Assembly (NCBI GenBank): GCA_049664225.1
Contig: JBATEX010000190.1
Location: 1-64,000 of the forward strand
DNA length: 64,000 nt
Direction of reading: 5' to 3'
From: JAUVRX01 sp049664225
GTDB lineage: Bacteria > Acidobacteriota > Thermoanaerobaculia > Multivoradales > JAHEKO01
The translations under genes were made by a program, and so were the position numbers. The stretch's first letter is position 1; every line of letters starts with the position of its first letter. A model generated the notes under the pieces. It worked only from the letters and a program-made list of their open reading frames with translations, had not been told where the DNA came from and did no database searches. Positions 60,005 through 64,000 of this stretch are shown piece after piece.

Positions 60005-62254
60005 CTACCTCGACGATCTGGGCATCCCCGGAAGACTGATCTTCAGGGCTCCGGTCTGTCCGATTGCCAATCGGACCAGGCCCTGTTGGTCCGTGCGCAG
60101 AGTAGGAGTTCCTCGATCTGCGAGCCTCTGGATCACCTCCAGAGAGGGGTGGCCATAGCGATTGTCGATTCCCGCGGATATCAAGGCCAATGAGGGGTGA
60201 GTGTGATCGAGCCACTCTGCGGTCGAAGAGGTCCGACTTCCATGGTGGGCGACCTTGAGAACATCCACATCCCGGAGCGCCTCCGGATACGCCCTCAAGA
60301 GACGATGCTCGGTAGACTCCTCGATGTCTCCGGTCAGAAGAAGACTGCGGTTCTCGATCCTCGCCAAGAGCACGAGTGATCGATCATTGACCCCCCGACG
60401 CACCCCAGGCGGAGGATTGAGCACCCGAAGCTCCCACCTGCCCAGACGCATCTCCTCTCCGGCCCACAAGGACCGGATCCTCACTCGTGGCAGGCCATAG
60501 AGGTCCGCAACACACCCCTTCGGGCTCCAGCCCGGAGCGCTCCACACCTCGTCGACCGGAAAGAAGGAGGCTATCTGGACCAGGCCGGCGCAGTGATCCA
60601 GGTCCGGGTGGCTGAGAATCAGCGCATTCAACCGCCGTACACCCAGGCTGGACAGAACCGGGAGAAGGACCCGACTGCCGATATCAGCTCGTCTCCAACC
60701 ACCGCCGTCGAGGAGGACGGCGGCCTGACCGTCGCGCAGAAGGATCGACTCTCCTTGTCCCACGTCCATCAAGACGAGCTCTGGGGAATCGACAGAGGAT
60801 TGCCCTCCGCTCGCCAGAACGACGAGCAGCAGAGCAATGGCAGGCAACCGGAGCTTTCGCCCGGCCAGAAGTCCGGCGAGAACCAAAGTCATGGCAAACG
60901 CCGCGGAGTATCCCCAGTCCACGATGATCGGCCTCGTAACGAATGCCGAAAGGTCCGCGACGCCTTCGAATGGGATTGCCGCGAGATCGACCAGGAAGGT
61001 CAGCTTGGCCGCCAGGCCGGGGCTCCCAATAGCTACGAAGCTCCAGACCATCGAGATGCCCAGAGCCAAGGCCGTCCAGGGAATCGCCAAGAGGTTCCAA
61101 ACAGGCGAAAGGGGTGTGAACACGTGGAACTCAGGTATTGCCCACGGCAACGTGCCCAACTGCGCTCCGACGGTGACGCTCAAGGACCGCCTCAGCCACA
61201 CCGGCAGGCGGGTCCAACTTTTCTCGAGGATCGGAGACAAGACGAGAATACCTGCCGTTGCCGACACCGTCAGTCGAAAACCGAGGTCGCCGATCAACTG
61301 AGGACGGGCCACAACCATCATGGCAGCGACAACTGCCAGGGTATTGCCAGGAAGCGGCGACCTCCGCAGCCACATGGCGATCCACAACCCGATCAGCATG
61401 CAGCAAGCCCTGATCAGCGAAGGTCGGGGACCGACGAACAAGAGATAGCTGATCGCCAACGCCATGATCAGCGCAGCTCGCGCAGGCGTCGCAAGCCGAA
61501 ACGTCAGCGCCAGAGCCATCCCAGCCAGGAGTCCAACATGGAGCCCGGAGAGGGCGATCAGGTGGGACAGTCCACAGGCCTGGAGCCCTCTTCTCCAAGA
61601 GCTGGGGAGGGACCAACCCTCGCCAAGAACCAGGGCCTGAATCAGGTAGGCGCCCGCGGATCCCGCGGCCTCCTGCGCCTGGAGAGCGTCACGAATTCTG
61701 ACCCGCGCCAGGGCGGAGAGACCGTGTATCCGCGGCATGATTCCCCAGTCTGGCAACGGCTCCGTGAAGTGAACCGACTTCGCATACAGGCGCCATCCGG
61801 GACGCAAAATCGACACCCCATTGGCCAGGGGCTCCGGTCGTCTCAAGTATCCTCGAGCTCTCAATCGGTACGATTCCGGTGGGACCGAGCCCACCGGTAG
61901 CGTAATGACCACTCGATTCCTCCAGGCTCTGACCTGGCCCCCGACCCGGAGCCACTCCCCACGCACCGCCACCGACGTGCCTTCTGCCGTCCTGCTCCAG
62001 TGCCCGTCGAGATGAGCGACCAAGACGACAGGCGCTTCCGGATCGGGGCTCCAGGCCTGGGGATTCACCCACCCCCCGATCAAACCGATAGCCAGGCTCG
62101 CAACCACGACCCGCGCCTTCGAGCTGAGAGCGAGACCGAGACCCAGAAGCACGGCCGCACCGGGGATCGTCCGAGCCACTCCAGGCACCGAGAGGAGCAT
62201 TCCGGCTAGGCAAGCCAAGGACGCGGGCAGCGCCGGCCAAAGGGTGGGGCTCAC
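60005..62254 (-). CDS. comEC: DNA internalisation competence protein ComEC/Rec2
   Basis: Inner-membrane channel for DNA uptake. N-terminal OB-like domain ('VRGEWLRVGGQVRAWRNRVVITLP' in part), then the Competence domain of about 8-9 membrane helices ('HLIALSGLHVGLLAGMALAL', 'GPRPSLIRA'), and a C-terminal metallo-beta-lactamase domain with SHPDLDHCAG (HxDxDH type), 'LLTGDIE' and 'KVAHHGS'. At 749 residues it is full length. The start is GTG at 62254 with a weak ribosome-binding site. It suggests the organism can be naturally competent, although no other com gene lies nearby. Confidence 0.94.
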   Translation of the reverse strand: MSPTLWPALPASLACLAGMLLSVPGVARTIPGAAVLLGLGLALSSKARVVVASLAIGLIGGWVNPQAWSPDPEAPVVLVAHLDGHWSRTAEGTSVAVRGEWLRVGGQVRAWRNRVVITLPVGSVPPESYRLRARGYLRRPEPLANGVSILRPGWRLYAKSVHFTEPLPDWGIMPRIHGLSALARVRIRDALQAQEAAGSAGAYLIQALVLGEGWSLPSSWRRGLQACGLSHLIALSGLHVGLLAGMALALTFRLATPARAALIMALAISYLLFVGPRPSLIRACCMLIGLWIAMWLRRSPLPGNTLAVVAAMMVVARPQLIGDLGFRLTVSATAGILVLSPILEKSWTRLPVWLRRSLSVTVGAQLGTLPWAIPEFHVFTPLSPVWNLLAIPWTALALGISMVWSFVAIGSPGLAAKLTFLVDLAAIPFEGVADLSAFVTRPIIVDWGYSAAFAMTLVLAGLLAGRKLRLPAIALLLVVLASGGQSSVDSPELVLMDVGQGESILLRDGQAAVLLDGGGWRRADIGSRVLLPVLSSLGVRRLNALILSHPDLDHCAGLVQIASFFPVDEVWSAPGWSPKGCVADLYGLPRVRIRSLWAGEEMRLGRWELRVLNPPPGVRRGVNDRSLVLLARIENRSLLLTGDIEESTEHRLLRAYPEALRDVDVLKVAHHGSRTSSTAEWLDHTHPSLALISAGIDNRYGHPSLEVIQRLADRGTPTLRTDQQGLVRLAIGQTGALKISLPGMPRSSR

Positions 62255-62320
62255 ACGACTGATGACGCAGCTGGCAGTGCGGATCTGTCAGGTTTCTATG
62301 GAGTCGGGCTCTTCGATGTT

Positions 62321-63001
62321 TCAGGAGACCAGGCCGCGGTCCGCCGAGAGAGCCTCCGTGGAGAACAAACTAAGCAGCGGCAGTTGAGCCAACTCGCGAA
62401 GCGACCCGCGGCGGATTCGATCTCGAGCCGATTCGATTTCCTCCTCGGGAAGCCGAGTCTGGAGGCCGGTGATCACTGCGTCCACCCGGGCCGTGAGCCG
62501 TTCCCTGTCCGGCCCGTTCAGAGATCTCTCAACAGCCGCCAGGAGCTGCGCATCCAATTCCGCCAGGCTGTTTTCGACCTCGGCGGAGGTGCCGCTCAAG
62601 CCTTCGATCCGTTCTACCCATTCCTCTCGATCGGACAGCTCTTCCGGCAGGCTTCCTGAGATCCCGGAAAGCCGCGCCTGCACATTCATGGTGGCGACCG
62701 TCTGCCGCACTCCCCCAGCCTCCAACTCGCGGGTTTGATCCCAGGCTTGCCAGACGGAGTCCGCGCAATACCGGAGGCTCTGGATTCGCCCGCGTGCACC
62801 GCGCTCCTTCCTCCGGGCGAAAACGCTTTCCAGAGTCTGGCGCACCAGGTCCAGAGGGATTCCAGCCTCGAACCACTCGCGAGCGACTTGCCAGTCCGCG
62901 GGCGACAGGAGCAGCGGCGCGCCCCGAAGACGGACGAAAACGGTCTCGATCACCTCGAAGTAGGCCTGCACCTTCTCGACTGGTCTATCGGTTTCGGTCA
63001 T
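62321..63001 (-). CDS. Helical protein of unknown function between coaX and comEC
   Basis: 226 residues, no signal peptide. It looks fully helical ('LEAGGVRQTVATMNVQARLSG', 'SDREEWVERIEGLSG', 'ELDAQLLAAVERSLNGPDRERL' in part), with 'PADWQVAREWFEAGIPLDLVRQTLESVF' near the start, which has the feel of a DNA- or protein-binding helical domain. No family is recognised. It overlaps the end of coaX by 17 bases, which suggests translational coupling and that it is real. Confidence 0.72.
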   Translation of the reverse strand: MTETDRPVEKVQAYFEVIETVFVRLRGAPLLLSPADWQVAREWFEAGIPLDLVRQTLESVFARRKERGARGRIQSLRYCADSVWQAWDQTRELEAGGVRQTVATMNVQARLSGISGSLPEELSDREEWVERIEGLSGTSAEVENSLAELDAQLLAAVERSLNGPDRERLTARVDAVITGLQTRLPEEEIESARDRIRRGSLRELAQLPLLSLFSTEALSADRGLVS

Positions 63002-63764
63002 AGATCATCTTCAAGCCCAGCAGGGTCAGCTGCGGATTGACCTCGCGAATGTACTGCGACCCGCTGGCGATGAGGTCGGCCTCACCGCCAGTCCCCACCA
63101 CCATCGTGTCTTGCCCAAGCTCTTCGAGCAGGCGCACCAGTATGCCGTCCACGAGACCGACATAGCCGTAGTAAAGACCCGACTGCATGGCGCCAGCTGT
63201 ATTGCGCCCGACGAGATGCTGGGGTCGCCGCAGATCGATCTGGTAGAGGCGCGAGGCGTGGGAAAAGAGAGCCTCGGCCGAGATACCCAGTCCCGGCGCG
63301 ATGACACCTCCGGCGTACTCGCCCTCTGCATTGACCACGTCGAATGTTGTGGCTGTGCCGAAGTCCGCCACGACCACCGGTGCCCCATAGAGCTCCCGAG
63401 CAGCCAGGCCATTGACGATGCGGTCCGCCCCGACTTCCGTCGGATTCTCATACCGGATGGAAAGCCCCGTCTTGACACCAGGCTCCACGAAGAGCGGCTC
63501 CTGATGGAAGTATCGTTTCGACAAGAGCTCGAAGGTCAGGTTCAGGGGAGGCACAACCGAACAGATGACGACTCCCGAGGCTCTTGCCGGATCCAGCTCT
63601 GCCGCGTTCAGCAATGGCAACAAGAGCGAGGCGTACTCGTCAGCTGTGCGATCGATATCCGTAGAGAATCTGAAATCACGATCGAATTCCTCCCCACGAA
63701 ACACTCCACACACGGTGTTGGTGTTGCCTACGTCGACAACCATCAATAGGTCTTCATGACTCAT
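62985..63764 (-). CDS. coaX: Type III pantothenate kinase CoaX
   Basis: Phosphorylates pantothenate in the first step of coenzyme A synthesis. The ASKHA-fold motifs are present: VDVGNTNTVCGVF (residue about 9, phosphate 1), 'GADRIVNGLAARELYG', 'VVADFGTATTFDVV' (phosphate 2) and 'GGVIAPGLGIS' (adenosine). ATG 63764 is preferred to the longer frame to 63929, which lies in the birA gene; GGGGGAG stands five bases upstream. Type III kinases often replace CoaA, and birA next to it is a common arrangement. The length of 259 residues is normal. Confidence 0.95.
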   Translation of the reverse strand: MSHEDLLMVVDVGNTNTVCGVFRGEEFDRDFRFSTDIDRTADEYASLLLPLLNAAELDPARASGVVICSVVPPLNLTFELLSKRYFHQEPLFVEPGVKTGLSIRYENPTEVGADRIVNGLAARELYGAPVVVADFGTATTFDVVNAEGEYAGGVIAPGLGISAEALFSHASRLYQIDLRRPQHLVGRNTAGAMQSGLYYGYVGLVDGILVRLLEELGQDTMVVGTGGEADLIASGSQYIREVNPQLTLLGLKMIYDRNR

Positions 63765-64000
63765 GTCTCTCCCCCGTCCACTCCTCGATGGCCTCTCCGG
63801 CACCGAGACGAATCTCCCCCCGGGCACCTTGTAGGATGAGAAACCCTCGCTCATCGAAGCCGGTGAAAACACCTCGCCGGATCCCTTTTTCAGTCCGGTA
63901 CTGGAGAGTGTCGCCGTGTCGATGGGCACTCAGGTCACGGTAGCGGGCTGCAGCGTACGCGATGTCCCCGATGTGGTCCAGCTGTTCCTCCAAAGCCTCT
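63754..64000 (-). CDS. birA: Biotin--protein ligase BirA, C-terminal end (5' part cut by window edge)
   Basis: Open at the right edge; 82 codons remain. The tail 'GDTLQYRTEKGIRRGVFTGFDERGFLILQGARGEIRLGAGE' (cited in part) is a BirA C-terminal SH3-like domain ('GxxVxVxxxxxxxxGxFxGIDExGxLLL...'). The catalytic region is outside. Its stop overlaps the coaX start by 11 bases. BirA attaches biotin to carboxylases such as acetyl-CoA carboxylase. Identification rests on this last domain and on the birA-coaX order, so it is fairly but not fully certain. Confidence 0.77.
   Translation of the reverse strand, partial: EALEEQLDHIGDIAYAAARYRDLSAHRHGDTLQYRTEKGIRRGVFTGFDERGFLILQGARGEIRLGAGEAIEEWTGERHES

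Overview
The window looks like a chromosomal segment of a GC-rich, Gram-negative bacterium. The most likely phylum is Acidobacteriota, possibly a Thermoanaerobaculia-like lineage. This is inferred from the fused acyl-CoA mutases, the DUF6599/DUF362 genes and the many secreted proteins carrying a 'DGFESGD..AWS' motif; there is no rRNA or marker tree to prove it. An LptE-type lipoprotein, IHF, Hfq and many lipoproteins indicate a diderm cell. No CRISPR array, prophage or intact insertion sequence was seen.

Layout. (1) 1-9.1 kb, minus strand: an IcmF-type fused acyl-CoA mutase, a second methylmalonyl-CoA mutase with small and large subunits fused, the GTPase chaperone MeaB, NusB, and an LptE-like lipoprotein cut by the window edge. 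(2) 9.3-13.6 kb, plus strand: a two-gene NAD-linked formate dehydrogenase whose catalytic subunit is read through an in-frame UGA (selenocysteine) followed by a bacterial SECIS hairpin. (3) 13.7-19.0 kb, minus strand: a tandem FKBP isomerase and a tightly packed DUF6599-DUF362-DUF362-polyferredoxin operon. (4) 19.2-24.6 kb, plus strand: a translationally coupled sugar-salvage operon (nucleotidyltransferase, galactokinase-family kinase, sodium/solute symporter, GH109-type glycosidase), probably for N-acetylgalactosamine or a similar sugar. (5) 24.8-45.0 kb: an accessory 'secretome' region of beta-helix and beta-propeller exported proteins. Seven of them carry a short DGFESGD-like motif, five at the extreme C-terminus and two just after the signal peptide. 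It also holds small membrane proteins, methyltransferases, a kinase that lost its catalytic lysine, decayed reverse-transcriptase and IS3 fragments, four copies of a promoter-like element (TGGACA-N17-TAGCGT) and a GEMM/c-di-GMP-I riboswitch candidate. (6) 45.2-50.5 kb: housekeeping genes (tRNA-Pro, a MerR-type regulator, IHF, Der, RNase R, tRNA-Leu). (7) 50.6-64 kb: rex with its own operator, then a long minus-strand run birA-coaX-hypothetical-comEC-miaA-hfq-TPR/SLH lipoprotein-dnaE-cca-hypothetical-rsmD.

How the parts fit. The mutases and MeaB serve B12-dependent propionate or branched acyl-CoA metabolism. The formate dehydrogenase and Rex concern NAD(H) balance. The secretome region looks like a set of surface or exported proteins under a common promoter type, at least one of them with a c-di-GMP-responsive leader. 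The most notable items are the selenocysteine formate dehydrogenase, the DGFESGD motif found at either protein end, and the repeated promoter with whole and half riboswitch leaders.
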